A DNA stretch of 64,000 nt from Merluccius polli (Eukaryota; Chordata; Actinopteri; Gadiformes; Merlucciidae): assembly GCA_030340625.1 (NCBI GenBank), contig JAOPHQ010001133.1:124001-188000 (forward strand). The letters run 5' to 3'. The notes beneath the pieces are model-generated. The model was not told the origin of the DNA, did no database searches, and worked only from the letters and a program-made list of their open reading frames with translations. Shown in pieces: positions 11,520 through 22,485 of this stretch. The stretch's first letter is position 1. Each line of letters opens with the position of its first letter. The position numbers were made by a program, and so were the translations under genes.

Positions 11520-12262
11520 TGTTGTAGCTTTATGCAATGCTGTTTATCGTTGTACTAGCATTACCCGTGGGTTACTTACTAAAGCATATAATATGAATAC
11601 ACGGAGGCAAGGATGCAGTACCAGCTGTTCTTTTACTGGTGGCTCAAATCACACAATACACAGACCTACACAGACGATCCCAGAACCCGGCAGTAATGAC
11701 AGACCAATGCAGTTGAGCACCGAGTGCTCAATCAAATACACCACATCCCTCTTTTCCAACTGAGAAGTGGCCCACCTATAAGTGACTTCCAACATTAACT
11801 CTTTAGTAACCATTAACTCTAAGGCATCAACGTTAATCATGCCTTTTCTATATGCATATTTCAAATATCAACAAAGCCTGTTTTAAATTAACAAATGGCT
11901 TTCATTAATAACCGCAAACCACTTTTCTGTTAAGCATTCTGTTGGGTACATCATGTAGCCTAGACCTTCTGAACATTTAACATTTTCAAAAACATTTCAA
12001 GTTAGCACTTATTGTCATATCCCACTTCTGACACCATGTTGTAGCTTTATGTAATGCTGTTTATCGTTGTACTAGCATTACCCGTGGGTTACTTACTAAA
12101 GCATATAATATGAATACACGGAGGCAAGGATGCAGTACCAGCTGTTCTTTTACTGGTGGCTCAAATCACACAATACACAGACCTACACAGACAATCCCAG
12201 AACCCGGCAGTAATGACAGACCAATGCAGTTGAGCACCGAGTGCTCAATCAAATACACCACA
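11520..12262 (-). mobile_element. TRIM: miniature LTR retrotransposon (743 bp)
   Basis: Two direct LTRs of 226 bp (11520-11745 and 12037-12262) differ at only two positions that I can see. On the minus strand they begin TGTGGTGTATTT and end GCTACAACA. The 291-bp internal part has a primer-binding site directly next to the 5' LTR (12019-12036), TGGTGTCAGAAGTGGGAT, matching tRNA-Leu(CAA) as I remember it. A purine tract GGAAAAGAGGGA directly precedes the 3' LTR (11746-11757). There is no coding frame. It sits in a GA microsatellite, so its duplication (GAGAG) cannot be told from the repeat. It must have been moved by proteins of another element. Confidence 0.92.
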
Positions 12263-12628
12263 GAGAGAGAGAGGTTTTCACAATATTAAAAACTCGCCAA
12301 ATGTGGACAAAAGCAGCCCAAATTTTATTCACCCGCCCAATGTATTTTTTCCCCGCCTGATGTAAACAAAAGTAGCCCAATTGGGCTTAAAACCGCCCAA
12401 TCTGGCAACACTGCTTGTGTGCGCTCGATAGAACCTGGGCAGGCGTGGCCTCTATGACGTGTAATATGCTCTGATTGACTAGTATTGAGCGCCCGCCTCC
12501 TAGTGTATTATGTGCTGCCATCTGGTGGCCAGGTGCGGTTAATACAGCTTATATATTTGGTCCTGTTCCCTTGTGGCTATGTGAGGATATTACAGCCTGT
12601 TGATATGTGCTGTTATTTATTCGTAACA

Positions 12629-12920
12629 ATATATATATTTTTTTTTCAATTTTACTCAAGGTACAGTAAACATATGTAATAAACAAAAATGGAGACAAAA
12701 CTACAAACGGCAAAGAAAACAAACAAACGACAAACAAACAAAACACAACAAAACAACAACAACAAAACAACAACAACAAGACACATGGGTAGCGCTAAGA
12801 TATTACAAGATCAGGGACATAATACATCAACTGCAGGGCATAGCAAAGCACCAGAATACACAGTGAGACTAAATCTCATCTAGCAATGCCAAAGTTAACA
12901 ATACATCTACTGATGCACAG
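12629..12920 (-). other. Non-coding tail with AAAC/AAC-rich simple repeat
   Basis: 12700-12780 is an A/C-rich simple repeat, reading GTTGTTTTGTT on the minus strand. It lies between the LTR edge and the 3' end of the minus-strand non-LTR element, so it is probably that element's 3' region. No gene is seen. Confidence 0.45.
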
Positions 12921-13044
12921 GCTTGGACACATCATCAGTGTTGTTTCCTGGAGTCACTGGGTGTTTCGGGTCTTACAACAGACATCCTCCTCCAGGCGAC
13001 CCGACCGAGGCTGATCAGACCCCGGCTTGTGTCCAAGCGGCATT

Positions 13045-14283
13045 CTACTGCCCCCACTGCTCTCCCCTCTTCAACCAGAGCCATCTGGAGGCTTTTTCCG
13101 CTGCCTCCATGTTGTTTCCTATGGCTCTTCTTCGGTTTGCACCTGTTATTCCCAGTGTGCCGTAGGCTTTGCTCAGGGAGTGACTGGCGAACCCCCGACT
13201 GCCCACCTCCACTGGCATACACCTAGTCTTCCACCTGTTTCTCCGACAATCCTCCACCAGCTCCTGGTACTTCTCCCTCTTTCTTTCTTGAGCCTCCTCC
13301 ATCCTCTCCTCCCATGGAACTGTTAGCTACAGCAAGACTAGTTGTTTTGTGGCCTCTGAGACCAAGATGATGTCAGGTCTCAATCTCGTCTGGGTGATGT
13401 GTGGTGGAATTTTCAGCTGCCTCTCCAGGTCAACTGACATCACCCAGTCTCGGGCCGTGGGGAGCAAACCAGCAGAGCGGTTTCTTGGAGTTTTCTCCGG
13501 CCTTTGTCCTTCCTTGACAAAGTGAATGGTCTTAGCTGTGGCTTGGGTGCGTCGCCTGCCCTTGATCCCCTTGCTGATTGCTTCAGCGATGGCCTTGAGG
13601 ACCTGGTCGTGCCTCCATCGATACCGGCCCTCACCCAGCGCCTTGGTGCAGCTGCTCAGGATGTGTTCCAGTGTCCCTATCTTTGAACACAGGGGGCATG
13701 CAGGTGTTTCTATTTTGCCCCATATGCACAGGTTGGATGGGCTCGGGAGGACATCATAGACCCCCTGAATCAAGAACTTGATCCTCTGGGGGTTCCACTG
13801 CCAGATATCCTTCCAGGTGACACTCCGCTCCATCGCCTGCTCCCATTTCATCCAGGCTCCCTGCTGCCGCATGGCCACTGCTCTGCTTGTTTGCTCTTCC
13901 TCCACTGAAGCTCGCACCTCCTCCTGCACCAACCTCTGCCTCTCCCTTCCGCTGGCAGAGTCATATCGGGCCGCTGCTCGGCTCCCAAGTCCGGCTCTGC
14001 CTTGCGCCACTGTTCCGAGGATGGCCTTGTGCTTCAGTCGAGTCTCTGCCTGCTGGACTGCATCCGCTGCCCTCCACTTCCTCCCTGTCCTCACAACAAT
14101 CCCTGCCTCTGACACTTTGGCGTCTCTGGATCCTGAGTACTGCAGATGTTCCCGTGCCCGTGCCACAATGAACTCCTCCCTGACTGAGCTAAAGGGGAGC
14201 CTGAGCTTATTGGTTTTCCCGTACAGCCCAATGTTGCTTAGGCTGCGTGGCAATCCCAGCCATCTGCGTATAGCTGCTTACCC
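13045..14283 (-). pseudogene. C-terminus of an RLE-type non-LTR retrotransposon ORF
   Basis: The frame starts at the junction with L1 near 14284 (5' truncated). It begins in a region with GLPRSLSNIGLYGKTNKL and continues to a zinc-knuckle-like CPLC..GTLEHILSSC cluster. Then comes RPDIILVS and, about a dozen residues on, LTVPWEERME. The PD followed by an acidic residue and a basic helix is the restriction-like endonuclease (RLE) layout of elements such as R2, R4 and NeSL, which nick target DNA to start reverse transcription. A TAG at about 13324-13326 stops the frame at the residue just before LTVPW; both sides are in the same frame, so it is a single codon change. The RT domain is absent. The exact clade is not resolved. 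Confidence 0.75.
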
Positions 14284-14284
14284 T

Positions 14285-15741
14285 TTGCTCAAATCCTTCC
14301 ACCACAAAAGGTTTCCAGATTTTTTGAGAATGTAGAGTCCTTTTATTGGGACGAATTTCCTCCATCCTCGCAATGGAAAGCATTTCATTAAGCCAGTTTT
14401 TGAAACACGGGGACAAAGGAGATTTCCGGCAACCATACCTAGCTTAAGAATCTGTTTCTGTTGGAAGGGGAGGGCCTTTGTGCTACTAGAGCAGCCAAAA
14501 ATTGCTAGTGTGCAATCGGGTTGAATGTTTATTTTACAAAATTTAGAGAAACAATTAAATATGTCAATACAGATTTTTTTTAGTACTGGACAGTACCAAA
14601 ATAAGTGGGATAGCGATCGGTTCAAAATCTTTAGGGAGTTTCTGAGAATAAAATTGTGGCCAACTATTTTGTATGAAGACTGCACTCCAGAGAAGAGCAG
14701 TACTGGCAAAGAAGTTCCCAGGACTGTGGAGGATTCAATTGTTAGCCAAAGTGGGGTAAAATCAGACCGATCATTATCAGGGAAGCCCTGTTGCCAGAAT
14801 GTGAGAGCCCTCGTGTTTGCCGCCCAGTAATAATGTTTTACCACAGGGAGGCCGAGGCCGCCCCTGTTCATATTCCTCTGTAGGAAGGATTTTGCAATGC
14901 GAGGGGGTTTGTTTGCCCAAACAAATGACAGGATAATTGAGTCCATTTGTTTAAAAAATGATGATGGTAGATAGACAGGGAGATTCTGGAAAAGGTACAA
15001 GAACCTTGGGAGTACAACCATTTTTATAGCATTGATGTGGCCAATCATCGAAAGAGGGAGCAGCTTCCAGTTTCTAATGTTAGCTTTCATTTTTTCAATC
15101 ATGTCCAAGAAGTTTAACTTATATAGGAGTTTGGGATTTTTGGAGATCTTCAGCCCAATGTACATAAAATGGGTGGTAACCAGTTTAAATGGTAGAGATT
15201 CCAAAAGAGCAGGGCTCAGATTGTTTGTCAAGGGCATTAATTCACTTTTGTCCCAATTTATTGTGTATCCTGACAGTTTACTAAAAGAGTTAATGTAATT
15301 CAAGAGATTAGGAACTGACACTGTTGGATCAGATAAACAAATTAATAAATCATCCGCATACAAATTCACGAGACTTTCAACATTGCCAATTTTTACACCA
15401 TGGATATCTGAATGACCCCTGATTCCTATTGCAAGGGGTTCTAGAGCAATATTAAACAGTAAGGGGGAAAGGGGCCCTGTCGCACACCACACTGTAAAAC
15501 AAAAGGCTGGGATCTGTCTGTGTTAGTCAAAATAGAAGATACTGGTTTTGAGTAGATTATTTTGACCCACTCTATAAAATTCACCCCAAGCTTGAAGCGT
15601 TTCAACGTCTCCAGCATGTAGGGCCATTCGATCTGATCAAATGCTTTCTGGGCATCAAGAGATATGACGGCAACCTGGGTGTCACTGTCATAAGTCGAGT
15701 ATAATGTATTTAAAAGCAGACAAACATTGCTAAATGAGAAC
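14285..15741 (-). pseudogene. L1 ORF2: reverse transcriptase core to C-terminus
   Basis: From 15741 the frame reads SLDAQKAFDQIEW (RT motif with catalytic Asp) and then GVRQG at about 15490. There a frameshift leads to PLSPLLFNIALEPLA. The active-site motif VNLYADDLLIC follows at about 15350, so both catalytic Asp are present. The thumb and C-terminal region run to 14278. The last part continues in another frame (KNWLNEMLSIARMEEIRPN), showing another shift near 14400. In the family this enzyme copies the element RNA at the nicked target. It is inactive here. It is joined at 14284 to the RLE element fragment. Confidence 0.85.
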
Positions 15742-15746
15742 CTACC

Positions 15747-16124
15747 TGTTAGGTTTAGCAATAGTAGGACCCCGGAGCAGAGACAGAGACAACGAGAGGT
15801 AACGGTGAAAAAAGGGGTTTATTAAACAAGGATCAAAAACGGAGGGGATCTAACTAAAGGCGCTGGCGTGCAGGGAGGGCAGCAGACGGGAGGGCTGCCG
15901 ACACAGGATACCAGGAAAGGGGGACACGCGGTGGACTGGAAACGGCGTTCGGCGGACGGCATAAACACGCGGCACACTGGAAACCTAAGGCATGTAGAGC
16001 CACAAGGAGAAAACACGAAACTGTCAGTCAGATCACAAAAACACACACTAGAGCCAGTAGTGACAAAAAGGCGAGCGAGAAGAACACACGATAAGTACTG
16101 ACGTGACATCTGTAATAATTCGGC
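15747..16124 (-). repeat. 3' LTR of gypsy A, missing its first ~35 bp
   Basis: It is homologous to 20241-20611, from CCTAACA back to GCCGAATTATTACAG. The first 35 or so bases of the 5' LTR (TGTAGTATAACCCC onward) are missing. They are replaced by integrase coding sequence. One deletion therefore removed the polypurine tract, the end of pol and the LTR start. Confidence 0.9.
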
Positions 16125-19100
16125 GGAGGTAAGTGTGGACTGGAGGTAACGGGCTTAAGCAACGAGACATGGAAGGCTGGGTGAATCTGGAGACTGGGAG
16201 GTAACTTCAATTTTACAACATTGGGATTTATTATGTGGTCGATTTCAAACGGTCCAATGAATCTGGGGGCGAGCTTTCTGCTCTCCACCTGTAGAGGTAA
16301 GTCACGTGAGGACAACCAAACCTTTTGACCTGGCTGATAGCTGGGAGCTGGAACCCGGTGCCGGTCTGCAAGGCGCTGGTTGCGGGCTGTGGTGCGTGCA
16401 AGGGCTGCTCTAACCTCTTTCCAGACTCGGTGGGCACGCGGTAGATTCTCCCGCACCGAGGGAAGCGCAACACCAGCCTCCTGCGTGGGGAATAATGGGG
16501 GTTGGAAACCATTGGCAGACATGAATGGCGACATACCTGTGGCAGAGCTGACCAGGGAGTTATGAGAGTACTCGATCCAGGGAAGGTGGGTGGACCAGGA
16601 GGCTGGATGACGGGCGGTGACGCAACGGAGAGCTGACTCCAGGTCCTGGTTTGCCCGCTCCGTCTGGCCGTTAGTCTGGGGGTGGAACCCGGATGAAAGG
16701 CTAACAGCTGCCCCCAACGCCTGGCAAAAGGCTTTCCATACTCGTGATGCGAACTGCGGCCCCCGGTCTGACACAATGTCCTGGGGTATCCCGTGAAGAC
16801 GGAACACATGCTGCACCAGGAGGTTCGCAGTCTCTAAAGCCGAGGGGAGCTTGGGCAGTGGAACGAAATGCACCGATTTGGAAAACCGGTCCACAATAGT
16901 TAGTACGACCGTGTTCCCCTCAGAGGGAGGCAAACCGGTCACAAAGTCAACGGCTATGTGCGACCAGGGGCGTTGGGGGACAGGAAGAGGGCGCAGTAGG
17001 CCGGCAGGAGGGCGATGGGAGGCCTTACCGCGGGCGCAGACGGAGCAGGCGGCGACGAAACTCCTTGGTATCAGGAGAGATAGACGGCCACCAGAAACGC
17101 TGTCGGATGAGGGCCAGGGTGCGATGGAAACCTGGATGGCATGCGATCCTTGAAGAGTGGCCCCACTGCAAGACCGCAGATCGCGCCTCCGCCGCCACGA
17201 AGAGTCTCCCTGGAGGGCATCCCTCTGGCTGCGGTTGATTCCGAAGAGCCTCCTGGACCACCTGTTCCACCTCCCACCTGGCCGCTCCGACCACACAGGC
17301 ACTCGGGAGGATGGTTTCCACGATCCCCTCCTCCTCCGGAGGGGAGAACTGATGGGAGAGAGCGTCGGGCTTGGTGTTGCGGGACCCTGGACGGTAGGTG
17401 AGGGTGAACTCGAAACGGCCCAGGAACAGTGCCCACCGAGCCTGACGGGAGTTCAACCTCTGGGCAGAGCGTAAATAGGACAAGTTTTTATGATCGGTCC
17501 ACACGATAAATGGCTGGGAGGAGCCCTCCAGCCAGTGTCTCCACTCCTGCAACGCTAACACCACAGCCAATAGCTCTCTGTTGCCAACATCATAGTTACG
17601 TTCTGCTGGAGACAGTCGGCGGGAGAAGAACGCACACGGATGGAGCTTCTGGGTGTCCGGGGACCGTTGTGACAGTACTCCTCCGACTCCCGTATCGAAG
17701 GCGTCCACCTCCACCACAAACTGGAGCGACGGATCTGAGTGAGCGAGAACAGGAGCAGAGGAAAACAGAAGCTTCAACTTGTTAAACGCTGCCTGGGCAG
17801 CAGAAGACCACACGAAGGGAACCTTGGTCGAGGTGAGCTGGGTAAGTGGGGCGGCTACCAGGCTATAGTCTCTTATGAACCTGCGGTAGAAATTAGCGAA
17901 CCCGAGGAACCGCTGGAGCTGCTTGCGAGTGGATGGGGCTGGCCACTCCACCACCGCTTGGATCTTCTTGGGATCCGTCATAAGTTGCCCCTTTTCTATG
18001 ACGAATCCCAAGAACTCCACGGACGAAACGTGGAACGCGCACTTCTCTGCCTTGACATACAACCGGTTCTCCAGGAGTCGCTGGAGAACAAGCCGGACAT
18101 GCTGAATATGTTCGGCCAGGTTGCGTGAAAATATCAGAATGTCTTCGAGGTAAACGAACACAAACTGATTGAGCATGTCGCGGAGAACATCGTTGACAAG
18201 GGTTTGGAAAACCGCGGGAGCGTTAGTGAGTCCGAACGGCATGACTCTGTATTCGAACTGACCAAGTGGAGTGTTGAAAGCGGTCTTCCACTCGTCGCCC
18301 TCGCGGATGTGCACCAAATGGTAGGCGTTACGGAGATCTAATTTTGTAAAGATCGCCGACTGGTGCTCGAACCCAAACACCGAATCGAGAAGAGGAAGGG
18401 GGTATTTATTCTTTACTGTGATGTCATTGAGGCCCCGGTAGTCTACGCACGGCCGCAGGCTCTTATCTTTTTTGGACACGAAAAAGAAACCTGCGGCCGT
18501 GGAGGATGAAGAGGGACGGATGAGACCTGCTGCCAATGATTCATTAATGTATTTAGTCATACTTTCCTTCTCGGGCTTAGACAGGTTATACAGTCGACTA
18601 CTGGGGAGCGTGGACCCCGGAATGATCTCGATAGCGCAATCATACGGGCGGTGAGGCGGTAAGGATAACGCCCGGTCCTTACTGAACACTGCTTGCAGAT
18701 CATGGTAGTCGGAGGGGACGGTAGAGAGGTCAATAGTTTCAACAGGAACGGGAGAGGAGACTGGATTACTGGGAGTGGCGGAGTGCAGGCAATGTGAATG
18801 GCAAAAAATACTCCAGTTGGAGATAGTGCAGTTAGCCCAGTTAATGAGTGGATTATGTAACTTTAACCAGGGGAGACCGAGGACCAAAGGAGTGGACGGG
18901 GACGGAATAACAAATAGCGTGATTATCTCGTGATGGTTACCGGAGAGCCGCAGTGAGAATGGCTGAGTACGGTGTGTAACCTGAGCCAGCAATCTGCCAT
19001 CTAACGCAAAAACGTCCTTGGCTTCAGGTAGTGTCTCTAGGGGTAGACCTAGCTGAGAGGAGAGATTTGAGTCAATAAAGTTATCGTCTGCACCAGAGTC

Positions 19101-19199
19101 AATCAAAACTTGAACGGTGGCAGTCTCCTGCTGCCAGGTTAGCGTACCTTGTTGCGTGAGCCTGGTAGCTGAACCCTTGGAGGTGGTTGTGTGGCTCAT
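16109..19199 (-). pseudogene. gypsy A pol: protease, RT, RNase H, integrase
   Basis: Domains in order from 19199: aspartic protease with VLIDSGADDNFID (residues about 31-43); RT with YRVMPFGLTNAPAVFQ and the active site FVYLEDILIFS; RNase H with EVDAFDTGVGGVLSQ and TDHKNLSYL; integrase zinc region beginning CHPGF. A frameshift near 17060 moves the integrase core to another frame, which carries VDFVTGLPPSEGN (first Asp), VSDRGPQFASRVW (second Asp) and NGQTERANQDLE (Glu). The RT active site has Glu where YxDD needs Asp, which should abolish catalysis. The protein ends at HVSLLKPVTSS and runs into the LTR, so the chromodomain usual in related fish elements is absent. Confidence 0.9.
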
Positions 19200-20225
19200 C
19201 AGCGCCCTCCCAGCCGCTGATGAGCCTGGTCTTTTGGCGTGGACGGGCAGGTTGCGAGACGGTGTCCGGCCTGACCACAGTAGATGCAGAGATCCAGACG
19301 AAGCCGGCGTTGCCGCTCGGACGGCGTGAGACGCATGCGTCCGAGCTGCATGGGCTCACCCAGGTTGTCTGATGTAGCAGGGCTGGAGGTGGCTGTTGGG
19401 TCGACCGGTGTGAAGTCCTCCGCGGCAGCTCCGGAGCGAGGGTTAATGGAGCGAGTCCGGGAAAGAAGGGAATCCTCTCTCTCGCGGAGACGGTTATCCA
19501 ATCGAACGGCTAACGCAATTAGATCCTCCAAGGAGGAAGTCTCATCGCGTACCGCTAGTTCCATCGAGAAAAAACCCCTGAAGAGCTACCTCACCCCAGC
19601 CACACTGCGCCGCTAAGATGCGGAAATCCACGGCGTAAGAGGCAATGGAAGCCGAGCCCTGGCGGAGCGCGAGCAACCGTTTACCGGCCTCCTTACCCTG
19701 CACCGGGTGATCAAAAACTTTTCGAATTTCAGAGAGAAAAAGCTGGTAGTTCGATACATACGGCGCGTTAGCTGCGGTAATGGCGACGGACCACTCGGCT
19801 GCCCTACCAGTGAGTAATCCCATGATAAAAGCGATTTTAGAACTGTCAGTCTGGTAGGTGAGCGGTTGTTGGCAAAAGACCAGGGAGCACTGGTGCAGAA
19901 AAACACCACACTTTCCTAATTCGCCCAAAAAATGAGCCGGAGTGGGGATATGAGGCTCCCTGATATGCACAGGACTAGGCACTGGAGGGGATGGCGAAAC
20001 GGCGGGTGAGGCGGCCGCGGCGGTAGCGTTAGAAACCCCGCCGGAGGGGCTAACACCGGAAAGAGCCGTGAGCATTTGGTTAACGCTGCTGCTAAGTTGC
20101 TCAACCTTAGCTGTTAGCGCATTAATGCTGTCCATGGCGCTAACCAACACTTGTTCATGCTGACCGACGCGTATCCCCTGATTAGAGATAGCGTGTCTCA
20201 GCTGTTCCGTCTCTGCGGGGTCCAT
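19199..20225 (-). pseudogene. gypsy A gag with CCHC knuckle, frameshifted
   Basis: It starts at the ATG at 20223-20225 close to the 5' LTR. The first frame (to about 19545) holds a predicted coiled coil (HEQVLVSAMDSINALTAKVEQL) and the capsid-like region. A shift near 19555 leads into the second frame, beginning ELAVRDETSSLEDLIALAVRLDN, with one zinc knuckle CIYCGQAGHRLATCP near 19270. In the family Gag packages the element RNA. The second frame ends where the pol frame begins (19199), so gag and pol abut. Confidence 0.87.
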
Positions 20226-20240
20226 GTGGCCGAATTATTC

Positions 20241-20645
20241 TGTTAGGTTTAGCAATAGTAGGACCCCGGAGCAGAGACAGAGACAACGAGAGGTAACGGT
20301 GAAAAAAGGGGTTTATTAAACAAGGATCAAAAACGGAGGGGATCTAACTAAAGGCGCTGGCGTGCAGGGAGGGCAGCAGACGGGAGGGCTGCCGACACAG
20401 GATATCAGGAAAGGGGGACACGCGGTGGACTGGAAACGGCGGACGGCATAAACACGCGGCACACTGGAAACCTAAGGCATGTAGAGCCACAAGGAGAAAA
20501 CACAAAACTGTCAGTCAGATCACAAAAACACACACTAGAGCCAGTAGTGACAAAAAGGCGAGCGAGAAGAACACACGATAAGTACTGACGTGACATCTGT
20601 AATAATTCGGCACTGGAGTGGAGATTGAACCGGGGTTATACTACA
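20241..20645 (-). repeat. 5' LTR of gypsy A (405 bp)
   Basis: On the minus strand it runs TGTAGTATAACC to GCTAAACCTAACA. The target duplication CTACC follows at 20646-20650, and the L1 frame (GFIPG before, RFSFSN after) resumes across the insertion. Confidence 0.9.
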
Positions 20646-20650
20646 CTACC

Positions 20651-20866
20651 AGGTATAAATCCAGTCTGATCCAAATGTACAATTGATGAAATATGTTTAG
20701 CCAATTTTGTGGCCAGGACTTTGGTTATCACATTCTGGTCATAGTTTAAAAGAGCGATTGGTCGATAACTAGCAGGGTCGGTCTCCACTTTGCCCGCTTT
20801 CAGGAGCAGACAAATATTAGTTTCATAAAGTGAGCTGGGAAGTCTCTTATTTTTCATTGAGTCATG
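20651..20866 (-). pseudogene. L1 ORF2 reverse-transcriptase fragment
   Basis: It encodes the RT region with LLLKAGK, ASYRPIALLN and TGFIPG, motifs of the fingers domain. It is stranded between the CXC transposon on the right and gypsy A on the left. The codons on each side join in frame to 33517 onward and to 15741 downward. Confidence 0.88.
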
Positions 20867-21696
20867 TAGGCGGTGGGCCGAAGCCCCTTATCTGTTCATC
20901 TAAACCAAATCAATGATGGCCTAGCTGGGCTTCTAAAGTTTTGAAGATTGTTTTTTTTCTAACGATAAACCGGTTGTTGCCACTTCCATTTTGTGCGCAC
21001 TTTCTCAAAAACATAGTGTGAATGTTTAGTAAAATTCGAGGCAAACGCCATGGCCTGCCATATCAGCTGAACCAATAGTGCGATCGGATGCTGGAATACG
21101 GATATTATTAGCCAATCAGACGGAGCTTTATTTGCAGCTGTTTCCTCGAAGATTCAGCGGACATCGGTGTTTGGTAGCAGACAGTGTCAGATCCACAACT
21201 ATCGGGAAAGAAACGTGTTTTAAGGTAAGAATAAATTTGATTAAAATGTGTCAGCTCCATAAAATGTATGTTTTGCAAACCATCTTATTCACACATGCAA
21301 GCGTGCAGCTTTAGCTTTCTAATGCGCCGCAGTTAATATAGCTTACAAGATTGACAGATGAAATAGCCTTGCTATGCTACTTCATTGATTCCTCACGAAC
21401 CTTTCCTAAAATGTAAATGTAATCGACATAGAGTAGATGTTCATAAACCAGGCGAACACAGTACTTTCTTGGCTCAGAAATATTTAATTATTAACAGACT
21501 TTGAGCCAAACAAATAGCGTAACAAGACAGCTAGCTAGCAGCTTAAGTCAGGGTCATTTTTTAATGTTGGAACTAAAAGCTAGAACTAAAAGTATTTGTT
21601 CCTATTCTGAAACTAAAAGCTAGAACTAAAAGTGCACATTAAACAGAGCAGGACAGTAATGCAGGCTACATGGCACTTAAAGCACCACTTCTTCAT

Positions 21697-22096
21697 CTAG
21701 TCCTCGTCTATGTTCCCATTGTCACAATGTATGCAAAGGCACAGGTTGGTACATGGCAGTTCATGGAGTTTGCATGTGCATCTGCCCTTAACACAGTTTG
21801 TTTTTTTACAGGAGCAGTGAACAAGCTCAAGAATTGCCTCCAGTGTCAGGTCTCTAGCTGTTGGCGGCCATGGGAGCTTTGGTGATTTCTTTGCCGTCTC
21901 TTGGATTATGGTTTTCAGTGTGAGTGCTGCATGATATAATAGCCTAGCATCATTGATGGTGGGATCTTCAACTTGTCCTCTACTTGTCATTTCTTCTTCA
22001 CTGTCTTCAGATGAGGAGGAAGAAGAGCAGGTGACTGCTTCATGGATGATCTCTTCAGCTGACAGATTGTCCACATACACAAGGTAGGTTGCAGAT
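21697..22096 (-). pseudogene. CXC-transposon gene, C-terminal part (TSO1-like)
   Basis: The frame continues from 31574 across the hAT insertion (KFHKASA, then TYLVYVDNLSAEE). It has an acidic serine run (SSSSSSEDSEEE), the segment KLPWPPTARDLT, and a cysteine-rich block CSCKKTNCVKGRCTCKLHELPCTNLCLC just before the stop at 21697. The cysteine spacing resembles half of a tesmin/TSO1 CXC domain, a DNA-binding motif. Related sequences occur in many fish copies as I recall, which fits a transposon origin. The join KLPWPPTARDL to TLEAILELVH looks abrupt and may reflect an internal deletion. Function of the protein is unknown. Confidence 0.7.
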
Positions 22097-22485
22097 TAGT
22101 GGTGGATTTCCTCGTTCGTTTGCGCAAATCAGTTTGCGTCGTTCAGTTCGCCAAGAAGAGTCGTTCGTTCATTCGTTCGTTCGTGTTTCCGGTGTTACAC
22201 CGAATTCTGCGACCCACCGAAATATGTGACCCCAGGGGGCGCTGTTTCACATTTTCTGCTACATGCACAAGTTTGAAGCGTAGACAGGCATGAAGTCGTT
22301 CACGTGCGGAAACATGCACGAGCTTAAAGGGTATCGTCATCGAGCACTCGGAATGGGTATATTCGTTTTGTGACACCGGGCAATACTTTCTTTCTTGATA
22401 GCGTCTTACTGACTGTAGCGTCTTATGGGGAAAGAAGCAACGGTGATGGACCGTACTAAACGCCCTATCCATATGGGTCTGTTAT

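Larger units (their letters stand above)
6955..12413 (-). mobile_element. hAT DNA transposon (5.5 kb, itself a composite)
   Basis: The ends CAGTGTTGCCAGA and TCTGGCAACACTG are perfect inverted repeats. The 8-bp duplication CTTGTGTG flanks them exactly (6947-6954 and 12414-12421), the hAT hallmark. The host LTR sequence continues on both sides. Inside are a solo gypsy LTR, a degraded transposase gene, an LTR-like block, a partial second copy of the element and a TRIM. Confidence 0.93.
5862..12628 (-). mobile_element. 5' LTR of a retroviral-like element, split by two insertions
   Basis: Removing the MITE (6062-6929) and the hAT (6955-12413) leaves an LTR of about 420 bp. On the minus strand it begins TGTTACGAATAA at 12628 and ends GAACACTACA at 5862. 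It contains a TATATAAG-like box, an AATAAA signal and a tRNA-Trp primer site just inside. The outer thirds match the deleted copy at 24238-24414. No 3' LTR and no gag or pol of this element is recognisable to the left, so the lineage (endogenous retrovirus or other LTR element) stays open. Confidence 0.8.
15742..20650 (-). mobile_element. Ty3/gypsy retrotransposon A inserted in L1
   Basis: The 5-bp duplication CTACC flanks it exactly (15742-15746 and 20646-20650). The 5' LTR is 20241-20645 and the 3' LTR is 15747 to about 16124, 5'-truncated. The gag start codon lies only about 16 bases from the 5' LTR. The two LTRs differ at only a few sites plus a 7-bp indel, so the insertion is recent although the genes already carry breaks. 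Confidence 0.93.

Noticed and set aside
21697..22080. Host gene with CXC domain
   Set aside because: It lies inside terminal repeats with a 3-bp duplication and its other half is on the far side of a hAT, so it belongs to the transposon.
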